A stretch of 64,000 nt of DNA from Ferdinandcohnia sp036962685 (GCF_036962685.1 NZ_JBALOP010000007.1:1-64000), one strand, 5' to 3'; shown: positions 43,006 through 51,676, counted from the stretch's first letter. Translations and numbers: made by a program. Notes: generated by a model not told the origin, from the letters alone.

Positions 43006-43596
43006 TTGAAAAAAACTAAACCTAAATACAAGCAAATCATAGACGCGGCGGTTGTTGTCATAGCAGAAAATGGATATCATCAATCACAGGTCTCAAGAAT
43101 CGCTAAACAAGCAGGCGTTGCAGACGGTACGATTTATCTTTATTTTAAAAATAAAGAAGATATACTTGTGTCTTTATTCCATGAAAAAATGGGAGAGTTT
43201 ATCGAAAAAATTGAAGCTGAAATAGCAGGAAAATCGAGTGCAGTGGAGAAGTTATTAACATTAGTAGAAAAGCATTTTGAGCTTTTATCTGCTGACCATC
43301 ACCTTGCAATCGTTACACAGCTTGAATTGAGACAATCAAATAAAGAATTACGTCACCGAATTAATGAAGTCCTAAAAGGATACTTAAGCACAATCGACGC
43401 CATTATCCAATTTGGGAAGGATAACGGTGAGTTTAATCCAAATCTTGATGTGCGATTGGCAAGACAAATGATATTTGGTTCAATCGATGAAACAGCAACC
43501 ACTTGGGTCATGAACGAACAAAAGTATGATTTGCCAACATTGGCAAAAGACGTTCATGCTCTATTAGTAAATGGTTGTGGGAAGACACACCTCTAG
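43006..43596 (+). CDS. fadR: Fatty-acid degradation repressor FadR (TetR family)
   Basis: Represses beta-oxidation genes until acyl-CoA binds. The 196-residue protein has an N-terminal HTH (about 8-55) with the motif SRIAKQAGVADGTIYLYFKNKEDI, near-identical to B. subtilis FadR in my recollection. The C-terminal ligand domain runs about 60-196. The start is TTG 43006 (MKKTKPKYKQIID), preceded by GAAAGGAAG; the ATG upstream lies within the operator. Confidence 0.95.
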   Translation: MKKTKPKYKQIIDAAVVVIAENGYHQSQVSRIAKQAGVADGTIYLYFKNKEDILVSLFHEKMGEFIEKIEAEIAGKSSAVEKLLTLVEKHFELLSADHHLAIVTQLELRQSNKELRHRINEVLKGYLSTIDAIIQFGKDNGEFNPNLDVRLARQMIFGSIDETATTWVMNEQKYDLPTLAKDVHALLVNGCGKTHL

Positions 43597-43602
43597 TTAT
43601 TA

Positions 43603-43974
43603 ACTTTATTCAGCAGGGGTCCAGTACCAAAATACAATAAGGATAAACAACATGCTTTGGGGTTCAAACCTTGGCTGAATAAAGTTAAAGCCTCCGGCGG
43701 ATGCCACGATTTTTCAAAGGAAATTTTTCAGCAATAACTGGCACTAAGCCCTCNNNNNNNNNNNNNNNNNNNNNNNNNNNNNNNNNNNNNNNNNNNNNNN
43801 NNNNNNNNNNNNNNNNNNNNNNNNNNNNNNNNNNNNNNNNNNNNNNNNNNNNNNNNNNNNNNNNNNNNNNNNNNNNNNNNNNNNNNNNNNNNNNNNNNCC
43901 TGTGGCAACGTCTTTGTTACCCACATCGTGTGGGCCTAAAAAAAATCGGGCGCAAATACGATAAGGCGCATTTG
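43603..43974 (+). repeat. R3 repeat copy 4, interrupted by an N gap
   Basis: The ACTTTATTCAGC...GCTGAATAAAGT end hairpin, here with a loop of about 62 bp, then GCCTCCGGCGGATGCCACG, 145 N, CCTGTGGCAACGTCTTTG, CCCACATCGTGTGGGCC and GGGCGCAAATACG. It fills the 422-bp gap between fadR and fadB, where no gene is supportable. Confidence 0.8.
43754..43898. other. Assembly gap or mask (145 N)
   Basis: Unresolved bases inside an R3 repeat. Confidence 0.99.
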
Positions 43975-44018
43975 ATTGAGGTGTGTTACATACAAATACA
44001 TAATTAGGAGGGATGGAG

Positions 44019-44792
44019 ATGGAGTTTTTTAAAGTAAAAGTAGATGATTACATTGCCACTATTACCTTTAATCGACCTCCAGCAAATGCATTATCAACAA
44101 TTGTTTTGAAAGAGCTTACAAGTTTACTAGACGATATCGAATTTGATGATGCTGTACGGGTTTTGGTTATTCATGGGGAAGGCAGATTCTTCTCTGCTGG
44201 GGCCGATATAAAAGAGTTTACTACAATTAGTTCAGGTGAAGAATTTTCAAATCTAGCGAGAAAGGGTCAAACCTTATTTGAAAGAATGGAGCGATTCCCA
44301 AAACCGATAATTGCAAGTATTCACGGAGCTGCCTTAGGTGGTGGTCTAGAACTAGCAATGGCATGTCACTTCCGTCTTGTCAGTGAAAAGGCAAAGCTTG
44401 GATTACCTGAGCTACAGCTTGGACTAATCCCTGGATTTGCGGGTTCAGCACGCTTACCACGCTATGTAGGAGTTGCTAAAGCGGCCCAGATGCTTTGGAC
44501 AAGTGACCCAATTAGCGGTATAGAAGCTGTCCAATTTGGTTTAGCAAACCAGGCTTTCCCAGAAGAAAAACTACATGTGGAAACGATGAAAATTGCAAAG
44601 AAAATTGCCGGGAAAAGCCCAGTCTCCATAAAAGCCTCAATTGAATTATTAAATTTAATGAAGAACGAACAATATGAAGCAACTGTTAAACGAGAAGCCG
44701 TATTATTCGGTGAAATGTTCGTTTCTGAAGATGGGCAAGAAGGAATAACTGCCTTCATTGAAAAACGTCAACCAACGTTTAAAGGGAAATAA
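44019..44792 (+). CDS. fadB: Enoyl-CoA hydratase FadB
   Basis: Second step of beta-oxidation: hydrates trans-2-enoyl-CoA. The 257-residue crotonase-fold protein has the oxyanion-hole segments GRFFSAGADIKEF (about 58-70) and IHGAALGGGLELAMACH (about 102-118), with a catalytic Glu in LPELQLGLIPGFAGSARLPR. ATG 44019 lies 6 nt from AGGAGG; ATG 44013 abuts it. It is upstream of etfBA, which accept electrons from acyl-CoA dehydrogenases. Confidence 0.92.
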   Translation: MEFFKVKVDDYIATITFNRPPANALSTIVLKELTSLLDDIEFDDAVRVLVIHGEGRFFSAGADIKEFTTISSGEEFSNLARKGQTLFERMERFPKPIIASIHGAALGGGLELAMACHFRLVSEKAKLGLPELQLGLIPGFAGSARLPRYVGVAKAAQMLWTSDPISGIEAVQFGLANQAFPEEKLHVETMKIAKKIAGKSPVSIKASIELLNLMKNEQYEATVKREAVLFGEMFVSEDGQEGITAFIEKRQPTFKGK

Positions 44793-44868
44793 TAGAATTC
44801 GAGTTTTTAGTAATTAAATAGATTAGATTTTTTTACAATTAGGCATAAAAACATTAGGAGGGAAACAC

Positions 44869-45645
44869 ATGAACATCTTTGTTATTTTGAAAAGAACATT
44901 TGATACAGAAGAAAAAATCGTTGTGAATAATGGACAAATCAGTGAAGATGGTGCTGAATTTATTATTAACCCATATGACGAATATGCGGTTGAAGAAGCA
45001 ATCAGGCTTCGTGACGCAAACGGTGGAGAAGTAACAGTTGTAACAGTTGCTACGACTGATGAAGCCGATAAAGAGTTACGTACAGCATTAGCAATGGGTG
45101 CAGATAAAGCTGTAATGATTAATACAGAAGATGATCTTGAGGACGGAGATCAATATACAACTGCAAAAATTTTAGGTGAGTACTTAAAAGATAAGGATGC
45201 TGATATCATTTTAGGTGGCAACGTTGCAATCGATGGAGGTTCTGGTCAAGTAGGTCCGCGTGTTGCTGGAATTTTAGATATTCCTTATGTAACGACAATT
45301 ACAAAACTTGAGGTTAACGGTTCAAAAGTAACAGTAGTCAGAGATGTTGAAGGGGACTCGGAAGTAATCGAGACTTCCTTACCATTACTTGTAACTTGTC
45401 AACAAGGTTTAAATGAGCCTCGCTATCCATCATTACCAGGAATAATGAAAGCAAAGAAAAAGCCACTTGATGAACTTGAGTTAGATGATTTAGATTTAGA
45501 TGAAGATGACGTAGAAGCAAAAACAAAAACAATTGAAATCTATCTGCCGCCTAAAAAAGAAGCTGGTAGAGTGCTTGAAGGTGAGTTAGAAGATCAGGTC
45601 AAAGAATTAGTATCACTTCTTCATAATGAAGCAAAGGTTGTATAA
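44869..45645 (+). CDS. etfB: Electron transfer flavoprotein beta subunit
   Basis: With EtfA it carries electrons from acyl-CoA dehydrogenases toward the quinone pool. The 258-residue protein has the ETF-beta nucleotide-binding fold (GGEVTVVTVATTDEADKELRTALAMGADKAV, about 54-84). The recognition-loop region LPLLVTCQQGLNEPRYPSLPGIMKAKKKPL (about 166-195) is diagnostic. AGGAGGG precedes the ATG. Confidence 0.95.
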   Translation: MNIFVILKRTFDTEEKIVVNNGQISEDGAEFIINPYDEYAVEEAIRLRDANGGEVTVVTVATTDEADKELRTALAMGADKAVMINTEDDLEDGDQYTTAKILGEYLKDKDADIILGGNVAIDGGSGQVGPRVAGILDIPYVTTITKLEVNGSKVTVVRDVEGDSEVIETSLPLLVTCQQGLNEPRYPSLPGIMKAKKKPLDELELDDLDLDEDDVEAKTKTIEIYLPPKKEAGRVLEGELEDQVKELVSLLHNEAKVV

Positions 45646-45717
45646 CCGAAACGAAATAAAGTTGTTTTTGTATCCGGTTTCAAAAAATTACTCAACTAAT
45701 CTAGGGGGTTACGCATA

Positions 45718-46695
45718 ATGTCAAGAAAAGTTATAGTTTTAGGGGAAGCGCGTGACGGTGCGTTACGTAACGTATCTTTTGAAGCAATTGCGGCCGGTAA
45801 AACAGTTGCAGAAGGTGGCGAAGTAGTTGCAGTTTTAGTTGGAGACTCTGTAAGCTCACTAGCAAATGAATTAATCCATTACGGTGCGGACCGAGTTGTA
45901 ACAGTGGAAGATGCAAAATTAGGATCATATACTCCGGACGGATACTCACAAGCCTTACTGGCAGTTATTGATGCTGAATCACCAGAAGGTTTAATATTTG
46001 GACATACTGCATTAGGTAAAGACCTATCACCAAAAATTGCAGGAAAACTTAATTCTGGTTTGATTTCTGACGTAACTGCTATTGAAATCGCAGGTGGAAA
46101 CATTGTCTTTACTCGTCCTATTTATTCAGGTAAGGCTTTTGAAAAGAAAATTGTGACGGACGGATTAATGATTGCAAGTGTTCGTCCAAACAATATTACC
46201 CCACTTGAAAAAGACGAGTCACGTTCTGGTGAAGTTTCTTCTCTAACTGTTGACATTAAGGATTTACGTACAATTGTAAAAGAAGTAGTGCGTAAGGCAA
46301 CTGAAGGTGTTGATTTGTCTGAAGCGAAGGTTGTTATTGCAGGTGGACGTGGAGTGAAAAGCGCAGAAGGCTTCGAGCCATTAAAAGAATTAGCAACTGT
46401 ACTTGGTGGAGCTATAGGTGCTTCCCGCGGTGCATGTGATGCTGATTACTGTGACTACTCCCTTCAAATTGGTCAAACAGGTAAGGTTGTAACTCCAGAT
46501 CTTTATATCGCTTGTGGCATCTCGGGAGCAATTCAGCACTTAGCTGGAATGTCAAACTCTAGAGTTATCGTTGCAATCAACAAAGATCCAGAAGCAAACA
46601 TTTTCAAGGTTGCGGACTATGGAATTGTTGGAGACCTTTTTGAAGTAGTTCCAATGCTTACTGAAGAGTTTAAAAAATTAAAAGTAAATGCATAA
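45718..46695 (+). CDS. etfA: Electron transfer flavoprotein alpha subunit
   Basis: FAD-binding partner of EtfB. The 325-residue protein has an N-terminal ETF domain (about 3-185) and a C-terminal FAD domain with the signature VIAGGRGVKSAEGFEPLKEL, GASRGACDADYCDYSLQIGQTGKVV and YIACGISGAIQHLAGM (about 204-285). AGGGGG precedes the ATG, 72 nt after etfB. A palindromic terminator follows. Confidence 0.96.
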   Translation: MSRKVIVLGEARDGALRNVSFEAIAAGKTVAEGGEVVAVLVGDSVSSLANELIHYGADRVVTVEDAKLGSYTPDGYSQALLAVIDAESPEGLIFGHTALGKDLSPKIAGKLNSGLISDVTAIEIAGGNIVFTRPIYSGKAFEKKIVTDGLMIASVRPNNITPLEKDESRSGEVSSLTVDIKDLRTIVKEVVRKATEGVDLSEAKVVIAGGRGVKSAEGFEPLKELATVLGGAIGASRGACDADYCDYSLQIGQTGKVVTPDLYIACGISGAIQHLAGMSNSRVIVAINKDPEANIFKVADYGIVGDLFEVVPMLTEEFKKLKVNA

Positions 46696-46701
46696 TGTGT
46701 A

Positions 46702-46732
46702 GTGAAGCGAGCTAATTAGTTCGCTTTATTTA
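46702..46732 (+). terminator. Terminator after etfA
   Basis: AAGCGAgCTAATTAGtTCGCTT near-perfect palindrome followed by TATTT. Confidence 0.65.
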
Positions 46733-46782
46733 AGGGGAATTTTTCTATTTTACCTTTGAAAAAAATATGGTATACTAATCAA

Positions 46783-46899
46783 GCGATGAGCTGAATTGCA
46801 TAAGTCGGGTTGACACGCCTTTTGGCAGGCACTATGTGGAGTGCTGTCCCTCGCCGCAATACGCAAAAAGACGTCCTTTGAGGGCGTCTTTTTTTTTCT
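46783..46899 (+). ncRNA. Candidate structured small RNA upstream of trxA
   Basis: An independent transcription unit of about 115 nt with no ORF. -10 TATACT (46771-46776) with a weak -35 TTTACC; outer stem GCG...ATTGC/GCAAT.CGC; hairpins GCC-tttt-GGC and GCACT-atgtgg-AGTGC; then the terminator AGACGtCCtttgaGGgCGTCT plus T9. I do not recognise the RNA family. It could be a stand-alone sRNA or an attenuated trxA leader. Confidence 0.6.
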
Positions 46900-47095
46900 A
46901 TTCGGCCAACTTCTGTTTCCATACATATCAGCTTAAAAAATTGGGGAAGATGATTATGGATGAAGTTTAATTTCTATTCTTCTATGGTTTTTAGTTAACT
47001 GTTTTTTTATGAAGCAAATCATTCGTAAAATGACATTCCAAATGTTATACTCTTGGTAGAATTTCAAAGTTGTAACATATTTAGGAGGGGTTTAA

Positions 47096-47410
47096 ATGGC
47101 AATTACAAACGTAACGGATCAAAGTTTTGACACAGAAACAAAAGATGGTGTAGTATTAGCAGATTTCTGGGCACCTTGGTGTGGACCTTGTAAGATGATT
47201 GCTCCAGTATTAGAAGAATTAGATTCTGAAATTGGAGACAAAGTAAAAATTGTAAAGCTTGATGTAGATGACAACCAAGAAACTGCAGCTAAGTTTGGTG
47301 TAATGAGCATCCCAACTTTACTTGTATTTAAAAACGGTGAAGTTGTAGATAAAGTAGTTGGCTACCAACCAAAAGAAGCACTAGCTGAAAGACTTGCTAA
47401 CCACTATTAA
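47096..47410 (+). CDS. trxA: Thioredoxin
   Basis: General protein disulfide reductase of the cytosol. The 104-residue protein has the active site WAPWCGPCKMIAP (C29 and C32) and cis-Pro in MSIPTLLVFKNGE. Standard length. AGGAGGGG precedes the ATG. It has its own terminator and lies between the candidate sRNA and uvrC. Confidence 0.98.
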   Translation: MAITNVTDQSFDTETKDGVVLADFWAPWCGPCKMIAPVLEELDSEIGDKVKIVKLDVDDNQETAAKFGVMSIPTLLVFKNGEVVDKVVGYQPKEALAERLANHY

Positions 47411-47420
47411 TCGTCTTAGA

Positions 47421-47450
47421 AAAAAACAGCCATCTCGGCTGTTTTTTGTT
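47421..47450 (+). terminator. Intrinsic terminator after trxA
   Basis: AAAACAGCC-atctc-GGCTGTTTTTTG. Confidence 0.85.
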
Positions 47451-47574
47451 TTGTCAGGAAATAATTCCTTTATTTACACGTACAACTTCTCCTTAAAGAT
47501 GTTACAATATAGGATACGGCTTACCCTTCCAAAACGAGGGAAGTATCACTTTTATGATAGATGGAGTGGTTGCG

Positions 47575-49347
47575 ATGCACGATCATCTTAAAGAAAAATT
47601 AGCAATACTACCGGATCAGCCCGGTTGTTATTTAATGAAAGACAGGCAAGGTACAATAATATATGTAGGAAAAGCGAAAGTGTTAAAGAACCGTGTTCGG
47701 TCTTATTTCACAGGATCACATGATGGGAAAACATTGAGACTTGTAAATGAGATTGAGGACTTTGAATATATCGTAACATCTTCAAATATTGAAGCTCTGC
47801 TACTAGAAATCAATTTAATTAAAAAACATGATCCGAAATATAATATCATGCTAAAGGATGACAAGACGTATCCTTTTATTAAAATTACCGCTGAAAAACA
47901 TCCTCGTTTATTGATTACACGTAAAGTTAAGAAGGATAAAGGAAAATACTTTGGTCCGTACCCGAACGTCATGGCGGCAACTGAAACAAAAAAACTACTA
48001 GATCGGATTTATCCTTTACGAAAATGTTCAACTCTACCAGATAAGGTTTGTTTGTACTATCATATCGGTCAATGTCTTGCTCCATGTGTGAACGAGGTAA
48101 CTGATGAAACAAATAAAAAAATGGTAGACGACATCATTCGCTTTCTAAATGGTGGGTATAAGGAAATCAAAGCAGAGCTAACAGAACGAATGGTAAAGGC
48201 TTCAGAAGAACTTGATTTTGAGAGAGCAAAAGAATACCGTGATCAAATCACAAGTATTGAAACAACGATGGAAAAACAGAAGATGACGATGACCGATTTT
48301 ATCGATCGTGATGTTTTTGGTTATTCCTATGATAAAGGCTGGATGTGTGTTCAAGTCTTTTTTATCCGACAAGGGAAATTAATAGAACGGGATGTTTCTT
48401 TATTCCCATTCTATAATGAGCCTGAACAGGATTTCCTAACCTACCTTGGGCAATTCTATTTAAAAGAAAATCATTTTAAACCAAAGGAAATTCTACTTCC
48501 TAGTTCAATTGACCATGTGATTGCTGAGCAATTACTAGAGGTAAACGTTCAACAGCCTAGTCGAGGAAAGAAAAAACAACTAGTGGAATTAGCAAGGAAA
48601 AATGCCAAAATCGCGTTAACTGAGAAATTTGCTCTGATTGAGCGCGATGAAGAGCGGACAATCAAGGCGGTTGAAAACTTAGGCCAACAACTGGGAATAT
48701 ACACGCCCCATCGGATTGAGGCGTTTGATAACTCGAATATCCAAGGAACAGACCCTGTTTCAGCAATGATTGTTTTTACGGATGGAAAACCGGATAAAAA
48801 AGAATATAGAAAATATAAAATTAAATCAGTTCAAGGTCCTGATGATTATGAATCAATGAGAGAGGTTGTCAGGAGAAGATATAGTCGTGCTCTCAAAGAT
48901 AATCTACCCTTACCTGACTTAATCATCATTGACGGAGGAAAAGGTCATCTTGCTGCAGTAAGAGATATTCTAGAAAATGAGTTAGGTTTGGAAATTCCTT
49001 TAGCTGGGTTGGCAAAAGACGATAAGCATAGAACTTCAGAATTGTTAATAGGCGACCCACCTGAAATCGTGGAACTGCCAAGAAATAGCCAGGAATTTTA
49101 TCTTCTCCAACGGATTCAAGATGAAGTTCACCGTTTTGCGATTACCTTTCATCGTCAAGTCCGTGGAAAAAGTGCCTTTCAATCTGTGCTTGATAACATT
49201 CCTGGAGTCGGGGAAAAACGAAAGAAAGCATTGCTAAAGCATTTTGGTTCAATCAAGAAGCTGAAGGAAGCAAGTATTGAGGAAATCCAACAGGCCAATA
49301 TTCCTCGTCCTACCGCTGAAGTAATCTTTGAAAAATTAAAGGAATAG
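47575..49347 (+). CDS. uvrC: Excinuclease ABC subunit C
   Basis: Makes both incisions in nucleotide-excision repair with UvrA and UvrB. The 590-residue protein has an N-terminal GIY-YIG nuclease (GCYLMKDRQGTIIYVGKAK, about 15-33), a cysteine-rich segment with CLYYHIGQCLAPC (about 160-172), and a UVR domain near 200-235. The RNase H-like endonuclease domain has EAFDNSNIQGTDPV near 382, and a C-terminal HhH has NIPGVGEKRKKALLKHFGS. ATG 47575 gives the family N-terminus; the 7 upstream codons are rejected. Confidence 0.96.
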   Translation: MHDHLKEKLAILPDQPGCYLMKDRQGTIIYVGKAKVLKNRVRSYFTGSHDGKTLRLVNEIEDFEYIVTSSNIEALLLEINLIKKHDPKYNIMLKDDKTYPFIKITAEKHPRLLITRKVKKDKGKYFGPYPNVMAATETKKLLDRIYPLRKCSTLPDKVCLYYHIGQCLAPCVNEVTDETNKKMVDDIIRFLNGGYKEIKAELTERMVKASEELDFERAKEYRDQITSIETTMEKQKMTMTDFIDRDVFGYSYDKGWMCVQVFFIRQGKLIERDVSLFPFYNEPEQDFLTYLGQFYLKENHFKPKEILLPSSIDHVIAEQLLEVNVQQPSRGKKKQLVELARKNAKIALTEKFALIERDEERTIKAVENLGQQLGIYTPHRIEAFDNSNIQGTDPVSAMIVFTDGKPDKKEYRKYKIKSVQGPDDYESMREVVRRRYSRALKDNLPLPDLIIIDGGKGHLAAVRDILENELGLEIPLAGLAKDDKHRTSELLIGDPPEIVELPRNSQEFYLLQRIQDEVHRFAITFHRQVRGKSAFQSVLDNIPGVGEKRKKALLKHFGSIKKLKEASIEEIQQANIPRPTAEVIFEKLKE

Positions 49348-49350
49348 TCG

Positions 49351-49379
49351 TTGCTATTTTAAAAATACTCTGATATAAT
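49351..49379 (+). promoter_or_regulatory. Sigma-A promoter of lysC transcript
   Basis: TTGCTA (49351-49356), a 17-bp spacer, TATAAT (49374-49379). Confidence 0.78.
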
Positions 49380-49412
49380 CCTAACTAATATAATATTACA
49401 CTTCATTACGTT

Positions 49413-49657
49413 GAAGTGATGATAGAGGTGCGATCTTTATCAGTATGCAATTGGAGGGGAGTGAGACCCTATGATTATTGCAGAAAGGAAAGTTCGCCGA
49501 AGTGAAAAAAGGACTCATCTCTTTTTTTGCTGGTCTTATGTTTAAGAGACGTAAGATTGTCAAGATGAATTAATCTTGGAGAGCTATCTCACGATGTGAC
49601 ACGTTTTTGTTTACGTATATCACAGCAATGAGATAATCTCATTGCTGTTTTTTATTA
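49413..49657 (+). promoter_or_regulatory. Lysine riboswitch (L box) controlling lysC
   Basis: Conserved L-box blocks are present: GATAGAGGTGCGATC...AGTA, GGAGGGGAGTGAGACC, GAAAGGAAAGTTCGCCGAAG and GCTGGTCTTATG. They are followed by a 13-bp terminator stem ACAGCAATGAGAT/ATCTCATTGCTGT plus T6 (49622-49655). Lysine binding should terminate transcription before lysC. Confidence 0.9.
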
Positions 49658-49692
49658 TCCAGAAATTCAAAAAGAAGGGTTGAGAGCAGAGC

Positions 49693-50937
49693 ATGGGGAT
49701 CATCGTACAAAAGTTTGGAGGCACCTCAGTAGGGTCACCAGATAGAATCAAAAATGTTGCAAATCGCGTTATTCAAGAAGTGCAAGCAGGAAACCAAGTT
49801 GTCGTTGTTGTTTCAGCAATGGGGAAAACTACAGATCAACTTGTAACCTTAGCAAATGAAATTACAAGTACGCCGAGTAAACGTGAGATGGATATGCTGT
49901 TAAGTACAGGCGAACAAATAACAATTGCCCTTTTATCAATGGCGATACAAGAGCAAGGCTATAAATCTGTATCCTATACAGGCTGGCAGGCTGGTATTGA
50001 AACTGAGGCCATACATAGCAATGCCCGCATTGAGAATATTGAAGTTTCAAGAGTAAAGGACAGCCTAAAAGAAGGAAAAATTGTAGTAGTTGCAGGGTTC
50101 CAGGGAATTAGTAGTTCTGGAGATATAACGACTCTTGGACGAGGAGGATCTGATACAACTGCAGTTGCACTTGCTGCAGCATTAAATGCAGACAAATGTG
50201 ATATCTACACAGATGTAACAGGTGTATATACGACTGATCCTCGTGTAGTTCCATCTGCACGTAAACTTCATTCCGTTTCCTATGATGAAATGCTTGAGCT
50301 TGCAAACCTGGGTGCGGGTGTGCTTCATCCACGTGCAGTAGAATTTGCGAAAAATTTTGAAATGCCGCTTGAAGTTCGTTCAAGCTTAGAGCTAGAAAAT
50401 GGAACCATTATTGAGGAGGAAGTTTCAATGGAAAAGAATCTTGTTGTTAGGGGAATTGCTTTTGAAGACCAGATTACTCGGGTTACAGTATCTGGCTTAC
50501 CAAATGAATTACACACACTATCAACCATCTTTGGTACACTCGCAAAGAATGGTCTTAACGTAGATATTATCATTCAAAACCAAACTGATGAAAATCATAC
50601 CAATATTTCATTTTCAGTAAAAACACCAGATCTACGCGATACTCTAGCTGTATTAGAAAATAACAAAGATTTATTAAAATATGAAAGTATCCAGCATGAA
50701 GATGGTTTAGCAAAGGTTTCGATTGTAGGCTCTGGGATGGTTTCAAATCCAGGGGTTGCGGCTGATATGTTCCAGGTGCTTGCAAAAGAAAACATTGAAG
50801 TAAAAATGGTAAGTACATCGGAAATCAAAGTTTCTACTGTTGTTGATCAAGGAAGTATGGTTCTCGCGGTTGAAGCTTTACATGACTCATATAATTTAGC
50901 TGCTGTTGAAGAAGAAAAAGCAAAAGTTAAACTATAA
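49693..50937 (+). CDS. lysC: Aspartokinase II, alpha subunit (with internal beta start)
   Basis: Phosphorylates aspartate, the first step toward lysine, diaminopimelate and threonine. The 414-residue protein has a kinase domain from KFGGTSVG (about 7-14), with TTLGRGGSDTTAVALAAAL (about 154-172) and two ACT domains in the last 150 residues (ITRVTVSGLPNE; VSIVGSGMVSNPGVAADMF). Feedback by lysine at the ACT domains is known for the family. Expression is under the lysine riboswitch. Confidence 0.96.
   Translation: MGIIVQKFGGTSVGSPDRIKNVANRVIQEVQAGNQVVVVVSAMGKTTDQLVTLANEITSTPSKREMDMLLSTGEQITIALLSMAIQEQGYKSVSYTGWQAGIETEAIHSNARIENIEVSRVKDSLKEGKIVVVAGFQGISSSGDITTLGRGGSDTTAVALAAALNADKCDIYTDVTGVYTTDPRVVPSARKLHSVSYDEMLELANLGAGVLHPRAVEFAKNFEMPLEVRSSLELENGTIIEEEVSMEKNLVVRGIAFEDQITRVTVSGLPNELHTLSTIFGTLAKNGLNVDIIIQNQTDENHTNISFSVKTPDLRDTLAVLENNKDLLKYESIQHEDGLAKVSIVGSGMVSNPGVAADMFQVLAKENIEVKMVSTSEIKVSTVVDQGSMVLAVEALHDSYNLAAVEEEKAKVKL
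50428..50937 (+). CDS. lysC: Aspartokinase II, beta subunit (internal in-frame start)
   Basis: An in-frame gene within lysC: GAGGAGGAAG (50413-50422) lies 5-6 nt before ATG 50428. The 169-residue product (MEKNLVVRGIAFEDQITRV...) is just the two ACT domains. B. subtilis LysC is an alpha2-beta2 enzyme made from the same kind of internal start; here the strong Shine-Dalgarno sequence inside the coding region is directly visible. Confidence 0.85.
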   Translation: MEKNLVVRGIAFEDQITRVTVSGLPNELHTLSTIFGTLAKNGLNVDIIIQNQTDENHTNISFSVKTPDLRDTLAVLENNKDLLKYESIQHEDGLAKVSIVGSGMVSNPGVAADMFQVLAKENIEVKMVSTSEIKVSTVVDQGSMVLAVEALHDSYNLAAVEEEKAKVKL

Positions 50938-50944
50938 TATAAAC

Positions 50945-50995
50945 TCAAAAAGGGCCGTTCAAAGGAAATTATTATCCATTGGGCGCCCTTTTCAA
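50945..50995 (+). terminator. lysC terminator hairpin
   Basis: AAAAAGGGC...GCCCTTTT with a long loop. Confidence 0.55.
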
Positions 50996-50998
50996 TAT

Positions 50999-51028
50999 AA
51001 AAAACCTGCACGAAGTGTGCAGGCTTTT
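50999..51028 (-). terminator. Terminator of yslB
   Basis: CCTGCAC-gaagt-GTGCAGG; on the minus strand it is followed by a T-run. Confidence 0.78.
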
Positions 51029-51482
51029 AATCTTCGGTAATGTCTTTTTGGTCCCATTTTACCGTAAATATGATTTTTTGCGCTCGTCTTTTTTGTTGTT
51101 CAAAGCTTTCAGTGATTCGATTTTTCTGTTGTTGAATTTGTTGAGCAAGAAAACCGGATTCAAGTTGGAATGTACAAATATCTTTTCGTTTAAAACGAGA
51201 AGACACGATTGTACCATCCAAATGAAATTCGATGGAATTCTTATCCAAACGTTCTACCTTAAGGTCTCCCCATCCAGCATCATGAAAAAACGAAATAATT
51301 TCTTCAATCGTTGGTAAGGGGAATTTACGGGCAAGATTTTTTCCAGCCCAGTATAAAATCTGTGGAGTTTCTTTTCCAAATAAATCTGGAATTAAAATTT
51401 CACGTATGAGTTCATACCCAAAAACAGAAACGGTCTGTTCATTTGAATTTACATGTTGTTCATTGATGTTAATGTTCTTCAC
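51027..51482 (-). CDS. yslB: DUF2507 protein YslB
   Basis: A 151-residue soluble protein of the YslB (DUF2507) family, function unknown. The family core VFGYELIREILIPDLFGKETPQILYWAGKNLARKFP (about 19-53) resembles small heme or ligand-sensing V4R/H-NOX-associated folds only loosely. GTG 51482 is chosen because AGAGGGGAA lies just upstream; ATG 51503 would add 7 residues without a ribosome-binding site. It is opposite lysC and sdhC, as in B. subtilis. Confidence 0.8.
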   Translation of the reverse strand: MKNININEQHVNSNEQTVSVFGYELIREILIPDLFGKETPQILYWAGKNLARKFPLPTIEEIISFFHDAGWGDLKVERLDKNSIEFHLDGTIVSSRFKRKDICTFQLESGFLAQQIQQQKNRITESFEQQKRRAQKIIFTVKWDQKDITED

Positions 51483-51647
51483 TGCATTCCCCTCTTTCTC
51501 CATTCTTTATTATAAACTATCGGGGGTAAGAAACACATGAAATTTTTTGTTTCTTTTTGTCATAAAAAATCGTTTTAAAAATCAGATGGTTCTAACAAAA
51601 GTGTCTAAATATTATCAGATTCGTGAATAAATTGTGTACCAGTTTCC

Positions 51648-51676
51648 TTGACGCTCTTGCTTTATGGGAGTAAAAT
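51648..51676 (+). promoter_or_regulatory. Sigma-A promoter of sdhCAB
   Basis: TTGACG (51648-51653), a 17-bp spacer, TAAAAT (51671-51676). The 364-bp yslB-sdhC gap otherwise holds only an AT-rich leader of about 185 nt, in which I see no strong hairpin. Confidence 0.65.

Noticed and set aside
43685..43964. Open frames through the N gap between fadR and fadB
   Set aside because: Mostly undefined residues inside an R3 copy.
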